Source: Ruminococcus flavefaciens
GTDB lineage: Bacteria; Bacillota; Clostridia; Oscillospirales; Ruminococcaceae
Assembly (NCBI GenBank): GCA_902762855.1
Contig: CACWPR010000009.1
Location: forward strand, 1-42,948
Length of the DNA stretch: 42,948 bases
Direction of reading: 5' to 3'
Below are positions 16,788 through 25,162 of the stretch, in pieces; position 1 is the stretch's first letter, and each line of letters opens with the position of its first letter. The position numbers were made by a program, and so were the translations under genes. The notes beneath the pieces were generated by a model that did no database searches, was not told the DNA's origin, and worked only from the letters and a program-made list of their open reading frames with translations.

Positions 16788-17456
16788 TCAGTCTCCCTGA
16801 CTTGCTGCGGAAACTCCCGGCACCTCATCGGCTCTGTGTGCAGCGGAGTCGCCGCTGGCTGAAAGGTGGACCTCAAAAAATGCTATGGCTGTCATTATCT
16901 GCGAGGGGAAGGCCTTTCCGGCAAACTCTCTTACCACTCTCTCGAAGTCACCTGCACGGCGCAGAAGGTCAGCCTTGAGCAGGAGGAAGTTGTTGTCCCC
17001 CTTGAATGCCGCAGGGTGCCCGTCCATGAGCTTTACTGCTGCCAGACGGCATTCCTTTGCATGGCGGTCGTCCTTATCATCGTCGAGTGCCCAGGCTGCG
17101 GCGAGGTAGCTCCTTACCGCATCCTTGTAGGTGTGGTCCCGGACGAATACCAGGGCACGTTTTATGAGCCTCTCTGCATACTCATTTGTAACGGTGATGC
17201 CGCCGCAGGTCTTGTATTCATCGCTTTCAAGGTATTCACGGCTGTCGTCGAAGGGTATGTCCAGAGTCGTGCAGCAGTAGCCGCACTCAGGACATTTCAT
17301 TGCCCAGTATCTCATATTGTTCCTTTGAGCTCCGGCAGGTCTGAGGTCAAGGTCAGGGGCTCCGGAAGCCCTGTCCTGCTCAGTTATAACAGGTTGAGCG
17401 GATATTTGTCCGCATACACTGCATCGGAAGTCCTTATTTTCTGTAATAGTTCCCAT
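16788..17456 (-). CDS. DUF2225-like protein with zinc-binding cysteines
   Basis: This 222-residue protein begins with a CxxC pair (RCSVCGQ, near residue 12). After a stretch containing DLDLRPAG it has MKCPECGYCC (about 54-63), which together resemble the zinc-ribbon of DUF2225 proteins. The C-terminal part is helical, with TPR-like features such as RALVFVRDHTYKDAVRSYLAAAW-type helices (split here) and LLLKADLLRRAGDFERV. The family is common in Firmicutes and has no fixed function. The ATG at 17456 was chosen because AAAGGA precedes it by eight bases; a TTG eight codons upstream lacks a site. It leads a three-ORF operon with its own consensus promoter. Confidence 0.78.
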   Translation of the reverse strand: MGTITENKDFRCSVCGQISAQPVITEQDRASGAPDLDLRPAGAQRNNMRYWAMKCPECGYCCTTLDIPFDDSREYLESDEYKTCGGITVTNEYAERLIKRALVFVRDHTYKDAVRSYLAAAWALDDDKDDRHAKECRLAAVKLMDGHPAAFKGDNNFLLLKADLLRRAGDFERVVREFAGKAFPSQIMTAIAFFEVHLSASGDSAAHRADEVPGVSAASQGD

Positions 17457-17495
17457 ATTGGTCGTCCTTTCTTTATACAAACTGTCTATAGAAAC

Positions 17496-17524
17496 ATTAT
17501 ATCAGTCCCCTAAATCATTGTCAA
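17496..17524 (-). promoter_or_regulatory. Consensus sigma-A promoter of the DUF2225/Spo0A-like operon
   Basis: On the minus strand TTGACA (17524-17519) and TATAAT (17501-17496) are separated by 17 bases. The predicted leader before the DUF2225-like start is about 33 bases. Confidence 0.87.
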
Positions 17525-17540
17525 GGCGGCATCATGATAT

Positions 17541-17570
17541 AAAATAAAATGCCTGTACTTTCGTACAGGC
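17541..17570 (-). terminator. Intrinsic terminator after the AI-2E family gene
   Basis: A perfect 8-bp stem GCCTGTAC/GTACAGGC (17551-17570) has a GAAA tetraloop when read on the minus strand and is followed there by a T-rich run. It lies about 140 bases beyond the permease stop; the stretch between (17571-17708) shows nothing else. Confidence 0.83.
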
Positions 17571-17708
17571 CATGAGGGAGATAAAATGAATTTAGAGGGA
17601 ATTGGGGGGATCACTTGATCCATTGATTGTATTATAGCTCCCTATCCTTAAAATAGTCTTAATTTACGAAAAAATTTTTTTCAGCCGGACAAAAATTCCC
17701 GCAGACCG

Positions 17709-18899
17709 CTAATCGGTCTCACCAACATCCTCCGGCTCGATCTGTACGGACTGTTTTTCCGCATATTTCCGGTCACGCTCTATCCTTCTCTTTTCAAGGT
17801 AGGGCAGCAGGTTCTCACGGTAGAAGTGGTCACATATAGCCGCAAATGGTATTGCGAGAAGAATGCCGATAATGCCGAAAATTCGTCCGCCAACGATAAT
17901 TGCTATCAGTATGAGAAGTCCGGGGACTCCGAGAGTGCTTCCAAAGAGCTTTGGCTTGATGAAGTAGCCGTCGCAAAGCTGAAGTATCAATGTGAATATG
18001 AGGAACACCAGTGCGCTTTTTGGGTCCACCATTAGAAGGATGAATCCGCCGATAACTCCGCCAACGATAGGTCCGAAGGTGGGCGCAAGGTTCGTTATAG
18101 CCACCACAAAGGATACCAGTGCCACGTACTGCATACCAGTCATCATCATGAATATCGCATTTACTGTGCCTACGATAAGTGCGTCGATGACAGTGAAAAC
18201 GATATAGCGGTTGAGTACGGCATCACAGTGCTTGAGGAAATATATGAGAGCGTCGTACTTAGGCTTGGCCATGACAGCCTTCATCAATCTTGTGGAACCG
18301 GTCTTTATCCTTTCCTTGCCGGCGAGGAGGTATACTGAAAGGATGAATGCGACTATCCAGTTGAACATTCCCTTTCCGGCAGTGGTGAAGAAGTTGATTA
18401 TCTCAGTGGAATTGTCAGAAATATAGGCAACTACCTCATTGAGTATCTTCTCTGAGGAGTCAACGAATTTCCGCACGTTCACCTTCCGGGACACGTCAGG
18501 GTCGATATTGTCAAGGAGTTTCTGGACTGATGCGGCATACAAGCCGATATTGTTGACGAAATTGGTGATGCTCTCCACGAGCTGAGGGACGAGGGTAAGG
18601 AGCGTCAGAACTACAAAGCATATCACAGTGACCACTACAAGGGATATTGAAAGCACCCACTGCGCCCTTTTAGAAGGTATCCGCCGGAAGAATGTGCGCT
18701 GATAAAATTTTGCAAGGGGATTCATCATGTAGGCCATGACGCAGCCGCCGATAGCAGTGGAAAAATATCCTATCACTTTGGATATGCTGTCCCAGATAGA
18801 GCCGATATTTGAAAGCAGCAGGAAGCATACCACGGTTATGCATCCGGCAATTGCGTTGGAGAACCAGCGTTTGTTTACGATTTCCTTGAATTTATCCAT
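17709..18899 (-). CDS. AI-2E family permease (PerM/YtvI-like)
   Basis: This 396-residue membrane protein belongs to the AI-2E exporter/YtvI/PerM family. It has two hydrophobic segments near the N-terminus (about 14-60), one at about 80-104, a long soluble helical region (105-165) and five more segments up to residue 350. Family features include the segment LAPTFGPIVGGVIGGFILL near residue 270 and a late VGGRIFGIIGILLAIPFAA. The charged tail of about 40 residues is cytoplasmic. Members move small molecules or ions; some are Na+/H+ antiporters. The substrate here is unknown. The gene stands alone with its own promoter and terminator. Confidence 0.9.
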   Translation of the reverse strand: MDKFKEIVNKRWFSNAIAGCITVVCFLLLSNIGSIWDSISKVIGYFSTAIGGCVMAYMMNPLAKFYQRTFFRRIPSKRAQWVLSISLVVVTVICFVVLTLLTLVPQLVESITNFVNNIGLYAASVQKLLDNIDPDVSRKVNVRKFVDSSEKILNEVVAYISDNSTEIINFFTTAGKGMFNWIVAFILSVYLLAGKERIKTGSTRLMKAVMAKPKYDALIYFLKHCDAVLNRYIVFTVIDALIVGTVNAIFMMMTGMQYVALVSFVVAITNLAPTFGPIVGGVIGGFILLMVDPKSALVFLIFTLILQLCDGYFIKPKLFGSTLGVPGLLILIAIIVGGRIFGIIGILLAIPFAAICDHFYRENLLPYLEKRRIERDRKYAEKQSVQIEPEDVGETD

Positions 18900-18931
18900 T
18901 ATCCCTGACCTCTGAAAAAAAGTATACTACA

Positions 18932-18960
18932 ATTATAGCACATCCACTCTGCACTGTCAA
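18932..18960 (-). promoter_or_regulatory. Sigma-A promoter of the AI-2E family gene
   Basis: Minus-strand TTGACA (18960-18955), 17 bases, TATAAT (18937-18932). It begins directly after the terminator of the upstream glucanase gene. Confidence 0.85.
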
Positions 18961-18962
18961 AT

Positions 18963-18990
18963 AAAAAGGACGATACAAATATCGTCCTTT
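18963..18990 (-). terminator. Terminator of the GH13 glucanase gene
   Basis: Stem AGGACGAT/ATCGTCCT (18967-18988) with a six-base loop is followed on the minus strand by five T. The A/T flanks on both sides could also let it work on the other strand. Confidence 0.85.
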
Positions 18991-19011
18991 TCTATATCTT
19001 CTAATTGCGGC

Positions 19012-20898
19012 TCATTTTACGAATCTCGCCTTGATAATGGTATAGCCGTATGGCTGCACAGTAACGGCATTGTCAGAGAATTCCCCGATATAAGGCTCAA
19101 AATCGGTGAATCTTGAAAGATTCCCGCTTATATCCTCCACACGGACTGTCTCCTCGCTGCGGTTTATGAAGAACAAGTAGTCCCCCTGTTCGCCCTGACG
19201 GGTGAAGGCTGCAAGGCGCTCGTCAATGAAGTCGCCGTCATTTATAACGAAGTATATCCTTCCGTTCTTCATATTCGGTATGGACTTTCTCACACGGCTC
19301 AGCTCGGTAACATATTCTATGAGCTCCTGGTCCTCATGCCCCCAGGGGTAGCAGCGGCGGTTAAATGGGTCCTTGTAGCCCTGGAGCCCGGCCTCGTCGC
19401 CGTAGTAGATGCTTGGTACTCCCGGCAGGAAAAATTGCAGGGCCATTGCGGTTTTCAGGCGTTTTTTACCAATGCTGTACTCCTCATCTGTGAGGTACCT
19501 CTCAGCCATCCAGTCTTTGCTCCTGCCCTCGCAGCTCTCGCCGCCCAGACGGTTTATCGCCCTTTCGATGTCATGAGTAGACACAAAGTTCATCAGGACG
19601 TCGATAGTTGGCTTGGGATAGTTCTCAACAATGGTCATGACAGAGTTGATAAGGTCCCTGGCATTTCCGCCCTTTGCGAAGTTTATGATAGCCTCCCGGA
19701 AAGGATAGTTCATAACAGAATCAAGCTGGTCGCCCAGGAGATAGCGGCGCTTTATGCCGTAGCTCTCCTTGTTGGATGCGTCCTCCCAGACCTCGCCGAT
19801 AACTATTTTCTCCTTGTCATAGCCTTTTACAGCTTTTCTCAGGTTGTCGAGAAAGCGGTCGGGGAGCTCGTCTGCAACATCAAGGCGGTAGCCAGCGGCA
19901 CCCTTACTGAGCCAGTAGCGGAGAACTCCCTCTTCACCGCAGATAAACTCCGTATAGTCCTCGTTGTTCTCACAAACGTTTGGCAGAGTGTCGATGCCCC
20001 ACCATGCCTCATATACATTGGGGTAGTCGATGAAGGAATACCAGTCGAAGTACCTGCTTTCACGGGACTGGAATGCCCCCAGCTCAGGATAGCGTCCGAA
20101 CTTGTTGAAGTAGACGCTGTCTGCGCCTGTATGGGAGAATACTCCGTCCAGAATGATGGATATACCGTACTTTCCGGCCTCATGGCAGAGCTCCTCGAAC
20201 TCATCGTTAGTGCCCAGAAGGGGGTCCGCCTTCATGTAGTCGGCAGTATTGTACCGGTGGTTCTCATGGGACTCGAATATGGGATTGAGGTAGATACAGG
20301 TGACTCCAAGGTCATGGAGATAGCCCAGCTTTGACTGTATACCTGCGAAGTCGCCGCCGAAATAATCGTTGTTCCAGACGTGACCATGCTCGTCAGGGCG
20401 GTAATACGGTGTATCTCCCCAGTTTTCCCGGAGGACCCTTCCCTCAGGGATGTTCTCCTTGGGCTTGCCGCTCTTGCAGAAACGGTCAGGGAATATCTGG
20501 TACATCACTCCTCCTTTGAGAAAGTCCGGAGTGGTGTAGTCACTGCTGTACACCGTAAGCTGGAAGAGGTCGCCGTAGTCAACAGCAGCCTCATGGACGT
20601 TCACCCTCTTGATAAAGTGCCTTGTACCGTCCTGGCAGTAGGAGAAATAGTAGTAGTGAACATCAGTGTATCTTGCATTGTAGTCGGCGGAGTACGCAAT
20701 GCAGTCCTCCTCCTCGGTGACGTCATTCATATTGATGAACCTCTCCTTGAAGCCTGTTCGGAAGAGGACCAGCACCGGAGCAAAGTCCGGACAGACGTCC
20801 TTCGGGAGCCTTATGGTGAAGCGGCAGGTCTCAAACTGCTTCACTGCTCCGAAAATAGACTTATAGCTCAAATTCCAAGTATCATAGATAGCTTTCAT
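19012..20898 (-). CDS. Intracellular GH13 alpha-glycosidase (neopullulanase/cyclomaltodextrinase-like)
   Basis: This 628-residue glycoside hydrolase cleaves alpha-1,4 (and perhaps alpha-1,6) glucans. An N-terminal beta-domain of about 125 residues precedes the barrel, as in neopullulanase and maltogenic amylase. The barrel begins with GGVMYQIFPDRF and shows the GH13 regions: ILDGVFSHTG, GYRLDVADE with the nucleophile Asp near 339, GEVWED with the acid/base Glu near 368, and FVSTHDIER with the transition-state Asp near 442. No signal peptide is present, so it works in the cytoplasm. The ATG at 20898 follows GGAGGG; an earlier frame extension lacks a site. It lies 87 bases after glycogen phosphorylase, so the two probably share the breakdown of glycogen or imported maltodextrins. 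Confidence 0.92.
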   Translation of the reverse strand: MKAIYDTWNLSYKSIFGAVKQFETCRFTIRLPKDVCPDFAPVLVLFRTGFKERFINMNDVTEEEDCIAYSADYNARYTDVHYYYFSYCQDGTRHFIKRVNVHEAAVDYGDLFQLTVYSSDYTTPDFLKGGVMYQIFPDRFCKSGKPKENIPEGRVLRENWGDTPYYRPDEHGHVWNNDYFGGDFAGIQSKLGYLHDLGVTCIYLNPIFESHENHRYNTADYMKADPLLGTNDEFEELCHEAGKYGISIILDGVFSHTGADSVYFNKFGRYPELGAFQSRESRYFDWYSFIDYPNVYEAWWGIDTLPNVCENNEDYTEFICGEEGVLRYWLSKGAAGYRLDVADELPDRFLDNLRKAVKGYDKEKIVIGEVWEDASNKESYGIKRRYLLGDQLDSVMNYPFREAIINFAKGGNARDLINSVMTIVENYPKPTIDVLMNFVSTHDIERAINRLGGESCEGRSKDWMAERYLTDEEYSIGKKRLKTAMALQFFLPGVPSIYYGDEAGLQGYKDPFNRRCYPWGHEDQELIEYVTELSRVRKSIPNMKNGRIYFVINDGDFIDERLAAFTRQGEQGDYLFFINRSEETVRVEDISGNLSRFTDFEPYIGEFSDNAVTVQPYGYTIIKARFVK

Positions 20899-20945
20899 AT
20901 AAACGCCCTCCGAAAATGATAGGCGGCATATCACCGCCGGATGAG

Positions 20946-20972
20946 GAAAAAGGGGACGAAAGCCGTCCCCTT
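20946..20972 (-). terminator. Terminator between glgP and the GH13 gene
   Basis: Stem AAGGGGACG/CGTCCCCTT (20950-20972) is followed on the minus strand by a T run. No promoter was seen between it and the GH13 gene, so readthrough may supply the downstream gene. A weaker hairpin (GGCGG/CCGCC, 20922-20938) lies just before that gene's ribosome-binding site. Confidence 0.8.
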
Positions 20973-20985
20973 ATTTAGTCTTTGC

Positions 20986-23394
20986 TTATCTGAGATGCCA
21001 GATGTTTTCTGCGTACTCTGTAACTGCACGGTCAGCGGAGAAGATACCGGCGCCTGCAATGTTGTTGAGAGACATCTTAGCCCACTTCATCTTGTCGTTG
21101 TAGCACTCAATGATATACTGCTGAGCGTTTCTGTAGCTGTCGAAGTCTGCAAGTACCATGTAGGGGTCCTTATCCTTGAGTGAGTTTGCAACGTCATTGA
21201 AGGTACAGCCGTTGATGCCGTGGTACATACGCTCGATAGCCTCGTGGATGCGGCCGTCATTGTTGAAGTATTCTGTAGGATTGTAGCCTCTTGCCTTGAG
21301 AGCGTTTACTTCGGGAGTTGTCATACCGAAGATAACGATGTTGTCAGGACCGCAGGCCTCTCTTATCTCGATGTTTGCTCCGTCGAGAGTACCGAGTGTG
21401 ATAGCACCGTTGAGCATGAGCTTCATGCAGCCTGTACCAGATGCCTCAGTACCGGCAAGAGATATCTGCTCGGAAATGTCAGCGGCAGGCATAAGGTGCT
21501 CGGAGAGAGTTACACAGTAATTCTCAAGGAATACTACCTGGAGCTTCTGGTTTATTCTGGGGTTCTTTCTTATCTCTTCGGAGATAGCCCAGATCATCTT
21601 GATTATCTGCTTAGCAAGGTAGTAGCCGGGAGCAGCCTTTGCAGCGAAGATGTAGGTCTTGGGAGTGAAAGGTGCATCCGGGTTGTTGAGGAGATAAGCG
21701 TAATCTGTGAGTATGTTGAGCACGTTGAGGTGCTGTCTCTTGTACTCGTGGAGACGCTTTACCTGTACGTCGAAGATGCTGTCAGTGTTGAGGGCGAAGC
21801 CGCACTCTCTCTTGACATATTTTGCAAAGCTCTCCTTGCTCTGCTTCTTTACATCAAGGAGCTTGTCAAGTATCTCTTCGTCGTTCTCATATTTTCTGAG
21901 CTTTTCAAGCTCTGATGCGTCCTTGATGAACTTCTTGCCGATAGTATCGGAGAGGAGCTTTGTCAGGCCGGGGTTGGACTGAGTGAGCCATCTTCTGTAT
22001 GCGATACCGTTGGTAACGTTCTTGAACTTCTCAGGAGTGTTCTCGTACTCATCGTGGAATACGGACTCCTTGATTATCTCAGAGTGGAGCTTGGATACGC
22101 CGTTTACGCTGTGTGATGCAGCAACGCAGAGGGTAGCCATGTGTATCTGGTTATCCTTGATGATAGACATACGTGTAGTCTTGGCACTGTCGTAGCCGTT
22201 TCTCTCCATAAGAGACTGGCAGTAGCGGTTGTTTATCTCAACGATGATAGAGAATATTCTCGGGATAACAGTCTTGACAAGATTAACATCCCATTTCTCC
22301 AGGGCCTCAGCCATAACAGTATGGTTAGTGTAGGCGAAGGTGCGGGTAACGATATCCCAGGCCTGATCCCAGCCATAGCCGCAGTCATCAAGGAGTATCC
22401 TCATGAGCTCAGGGATAGCAAGTGTGGGGTGAGTATCATTGATATGGATAGCCACCTTATCAGCCAGGTTCTCAAGAGTGCCGTAAACGTTCATGTGGGT
22501 ATTTACGATGTCGCCCACAGATGCGGCACAGAGGAAGTACTGCTGACGGAGACGGAGGCTCTTGCCCTCCAGGTGGTTGTCGTTGGGGTAGAGTACCTTA
22601 GAGATAGCATTGGCGATAGAGTTCTGAGCCAGAGCCTTCTCGTAGTTGCCCTTATTGAACATCTCCATGTTGAAGTTAGGAGCCTTAGCGGACCAGAGAC
22701 GAAGTACGGAAACTCCCTCTCCGCCGTAGCCTGATACATACATATCATAAGGTGTAGCAACAACGGTATTATAGTTTACATGGGAGATATAGTGGTACTG
22801 ATTATCCCAGTATTCCTGAAGATCGCCCTCGAAGTGGATATCTATAGCCAGCTCAGGCTTAGGCACCAGCCATACTGAGCCGCCGGGGAGCCAGTTATCG
22901 GGGAGCTCTGTCTGCCAGCCGTCCTCCAGCTTCTGCTGGAAGATACCGTACTCGTAGCAGATAGAATAACCCATTGCAGGGAATCCCTCTGTAGCAAGGC
23001 CGTCCAGATAGCAGGCAGCAAGACGTCCGAGGCCGCCGTTTCCGAGACCGGCGTCGGGCTCGTACTCATATATCTTATCGAGGTTTATATCGAACTGCTT
23101 GAGCATAGCCTTTACGCTGTCGGCAAGTTCGAGGTTATAGAGGCTTGTTTTGAGGGAGCGTCCCATAAGGAACTCCATTGAAAGATAGTATATCTGCTTA
23201 CCGCCCACAGAATGAGTGCGGTTGATGAAGCTCTGTCTCTTCGAGCCGAGTATCTCAACGATTATAGAAGAGAGAACATGATAGACCTGCTTGTCTGAAG
23301 CCTCTTCAGGGGAAACGCTGTAAAGAAGCTGGAGCTTCTTGGGGAACTCCTCCTTGATGATGTCCATGAGAGGGTTTGTCTTTTTCGGTGCCAT
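20986..23394 (-). CDS. glgP: Glycogen/maltodextrin phosphorylase
   Basis: This 802-residue PLP enzyme releases glucose 1-phosphate from alpha-1,4-glucans in the cytoplasm. Family blocks are intact: YLSMEFLMGRSL, DAGLGNGGLGRLAACYLD, KVAIHINDTHPTLAIPELMR and the PLP-lysine region EASGTGCMKLMLNGAITLGT, with Lys near residue 658. That block has Cys where most phosphorylases have Asn (GTGNMKF). The ATG at 23394 follows TGGAGA with good spacing; 19 extra upstream codons have no site. It has its own promoter about 120 bases upstream. Allosteric features of the eukaryotic enzyme cannot be judged here. Confidence 0.96.
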   Translation of the reverse strand: MAPKKTNPLMDIIKEEFPKKLQLLYSVSPEEASDKQVYHVLSSIIVEILGSKRQSFINRTHSVGGKQIYYLSMEFLMGRSLKTSLYNLELADSVKAMLKQFDINLDKIYEYEPDAGLGNGGLGRLAACYLDGLATEGFPAMGYSICYEYGIFQQKLEDGWQTELPDNWLPGGSVWLVPKPELAIDIHFEGDLQEYWDNQYHYISHVNYNTVVATPYDMYVSGYGGEGVSVLRLWSAKAPNFNMEMFNKGNYEKALAQNSIANAISKVLYPNDNHLEGKSLRLRQQYFLCAASVGDIVNTHMNVYGTLENLADKVAIHINDTHPTLAIPELMRILLDDCGYGWDQAWDIVTRTFAYTNHTVMAEALEKWDVNLVKTVIPRIFSIIVEINNRYCQSLMERNGYDSAKTTRMSIIKDNQIHMATLCVAASHSVNGVSKLHSEIIKESVFHDEYENTPEKFKNVTNGIAYRRWLTQSNPGLTKLLSDTIGKKFIKDASELEKLRKYENDEEILDKLLDVKKQSKESFAKYVKRECGFALNTDSIFDVQVKRLHEYKRQHLNVLNILTDYAYLLNNPDAPFTPKTYIFAAKAAPGYYLAKQIIKMIWAISEEIRKNPRINQKLQVVFLENYCVTLSEHLMPAADISEQISLAGTEASGTGCMKLMLNGAITLGTLDGANIEIREACGPDNIVIFGMTTPEVNALKARGYNPTEYFNNDGRIHEAIERMYHGINGCTFNDVANSLKDKDPYMVLADFDSYRNAQQYIIECYNDKMKWAKMSLNNIAGAGIFSADRAVTEYAENIWHLR

Positions 23395-23512
23395 ATAAAA
23401 TCTCCATTCTGCCGCTGAGCGGCTATAATACTTTCTGTATATTACTTCCAACAGTCTACAGCCAATAACAGCCTTGCACCTGGAAATAAAATTACAAGTG
23501 GTATATATTTCA

Positions 23513-23541
23513 ATTATACTATGTTTTCACAAATTTTTCAA
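23513..23541 (-). promoter_or_regulatory. Sigma-A promoter of glgP
   Basis: Minus-strand TTGAAA (23541-23536), 17 bases, TATAAT (23518-23513). The leader is about 110 bases; a short GC-rich dyad (GCCG...CGGC) sits just before the ribosome-binding site. Confidence 0.82.
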
Positions 23542-23633
23542 CTGTATATTTCAACAAATATTTGTCCACTAAATTTACACTTTGCGGAAAATCGGTAAAA
23601 ACTTCGTATAGACTGCCAAAAAGCAGGTGACGC

Positions 23634-23649
23634 TCATTGTGCACAGTGA
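23634..23649. promoter_or_regulatory. 16-base palindrome between divergent promoters (possible operator)
   Basis: TCATTGTG/CACAGTGA is a dyad with seven of eight positions paired, in the 210-base stretch between the glgP promoter and the opposite promoter at 23752. It could bind a dimeric regulator. The rest of 23542-23751 shows nothing I can name. Confidence 0.3.
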
Positions 23650-23751
23650 CGATAATGCGGTATTTCAGTGCTAAACTTTGTGCATATCTGCCATAAAATT
23701 ACAGTGAGATACTATTTCTGACATATTTTAAAAATATAACTTCAAAAACAT

Positions 23752-23780
23752 TTGAAATCTGCTGGAATATGTGGTATAAT
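23752..23780 (+). promoter_or_regulatory. Sigma-A promoter of the signal-peptidase-like gene
   Basis: TTGAAA (23752-23757), 17-base spacer, TATAAT (23775-23780). The leader holds a perfect 7-bp hairpin with a four-base loop (CTCCGGA/TCCGGAG, 23809-23826). Confidence 0.83.
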
Positions 23781-23885
23781 ATCTCTATGCCCATATTTTA
23801 TGGCATTGCTCCGGAATTATCCGGAGGAACATATCGTGTAGAAAAATATAGACAAACAAAATGAAGAAAAGGAAAGTGATCTCTT

Positions 23886-25067
23886 ATGGAACAGAAAAAA
23901 AGTTTTTCACCGCTTAAAGTATTTATAATAGTTATATGCATTCTCTTCATAGGTATTTCAGTTTTTGTAAATATTAAATTTTCCGGCGGCCAGCCCGCCC
24001 ATCTCTTCGGCAGATACATCTACATCGTAGGTGACGGCGAGGACCTCGGCAATACAGTAACACCCGGTGCGGCACTCATCGCCAAGGAGGTAAACAATGA
24101 CTCAATCCTTAAAAGGGACATCGTCATCTGCTACCCTTCAAGCTCTCCCGATAAGCTGACAATAAGGAGCATAAACGATGTCATAACCACTGAGGACGGC
24201 ACCGAGAAGTACTCCACTGCCAACGCAACTGCCGTTGATGAGGAGAATATCACCAAAGACAAGATAGTCGCTATCGCTACCGGATATCCTGAAAGCAAGG
24301 CTCTCGGCGAGTTCATCACCTTCACTAAAAGCATCCCCGGAATACTCCTTGAGCTCATCCTCCCCTGCGTGATACTTGTAATATTCCTTATCGTTAAGAT
24401 AGCCTCCACTAAGGCAGATGACTTCGACGACGAAAACTTCGACTTCTACGAGTACGATGAAGATGCAAAGGGCAGAGAGGGCGCAAGGTCCCATGCAAAA
24501 ACAGGAAATCCCCTCTTCGAGGCAAATCAGGAGCTTCCTCCAAGCGACGAGCTGGAGCGCAAGAAGATGTCCATTGCTGAGAATTTCAGCCAGAAAAAGG
24601 TCAACCCCGATTCTCCCTACCAGAAAGAGAAGGAGCGTACAATGCAGTTCAAGGCACAGCGCAGCGCAGAGTCCACATTTGCTGCAAGAAATGTCAGCGC
24701 CAGCTCTTCAACTGCACCTACAGCCGACGCTCTGAGAGAGGAAATGCTCAGAAAGACCGCAGAGGCAGAACGTACAGGCTCATTCAGCATAAAGGCTACA
24801 AGCACTCCCCAGCAGCCTGTTGAGTCTGCATCAGACATCACAGGAGTTCTTCCCAAGGCTCAGCTTGCTGAGATGTCCAGAAACGACATCCCCAAGACAA
24901 CTCCTCTCAGAAGTCAGTCCGCACAGCCTGCCGCAGCTCCTAAAAAGAGCAGCACTCCCGACATTTCAGATATTCTGAAGAAGAGCAGTTCGGCTAAGAA
25001 GTCCACTTCCGATATGTCCGTCGATGACCTCATAAAACTCATTGAGGACGAGAAGAATAAGCTCTGA
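23886..25067 (+). CDS. Membrane protein with SipW-like signal-peptidase fold but no catalytic serine motif
   Basis: This 393-residue protein resembles the SipW-type signal peptidase I layout. There is a membrane segment at residues about 10-30, an extracellular part of about 120 residues with GAALIAKEVNNDSILKRDIV (echoing the GDIV box), DKIVAIATGYPESKALGEFI, and a second membrane segment at about 155-180 (ILLELILPCVILVIFLIVKI). Where active enzymes have the SGSM(E/Q)P serine box, this one reads TVTPGAALI, so it is probably not a peptidase. About 210 cytoplasmic residues follow, rich in Ser, Lys, Glu and Ala, likely disordered, ending in a short acidic helix (DDLIKLIEDEKNKL). The role is unknown. 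The gene has its own promoter and terminator. Confidence 0.68.
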   Translation: MEQKKSFSPLKVFIIVICILFIGISVFVNIKFSGGQPAHLFGRYIYIVGDGEDLGNTVTPGAALIAKEVNNDSILKRDIVICYPSSSPDKLTIRSINDVITTEDGTEKYSTANATAVDEENITKDKIVAIATGYPESKALGEFITFTKSIPGILLELILPCVILVIFLIVKIASTKADDFDDENFDFYEYDEDAKGREGARSHAKTGNPLFEANQELPPSDELERKKMSIAENFSQKKVNPDSPYQKEKERTMQFKAQRSAESTFAARNVSASSSTAPTADALREEMLRKTAEAERTGSFSIKATSTPQQPVESASDITGVLPKAQLAEMSRNDIPKTTPLRSQSAQPAAAPKKSSTPDISDILKKSSSAKKSTSDMSVDDLIKLIEDEKNKL

Positions 25068-25084
25068 TAGCTGATATGAATTTC

Positions 25085-25112
25085 AAAGGGTACACGATGT
25101 GTACCCTTTTTC
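25085..25112 (+). terminator. Terminator of the signal-peptidase-like gene
   Basis: A perfect 11-bp stem AAAGGGTACAC/GTGTACCCTTT (25085-25109) with a three-base loop and a T tail. Confidence 0.88.
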
Positions 25113-25131
25113 TATGCCTTATTATAAAATC

Positions 25132-25157
25132 AAGGGTACGCATCTCTGCGTACCCTT
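25132..25157 (-). terminator. Terminator of the zinc-ribbon membrane protein gene
   Basis: A perfect 11-bp stem AAGGGTACGCA/TGCGTACCCTT (25132-25157) with a four-base loop. It is nearly the same hairpin as the one 22 bases to the left, so the converging genes each have one. Confidence 0.85.
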
Positions 25158-25162
25158 TCTTA

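Noticed and set aside
19336..20334. A 332-codon plus-strand frame opposite the GH13 gene
   Set aside because: It lies wholly inside a gene with intact catalytic motifs, lacks recognisable domains and shows codon-shadow composition.
23787..23864. A 25-codon ORF beginning at the predicted transcription start of the signal-peptidase-like gene
   Set aside because: It has no ribosome-binding site, and the hairpin at 23809-23826 lies within it. A leaderless start is possible but nothing supports it.
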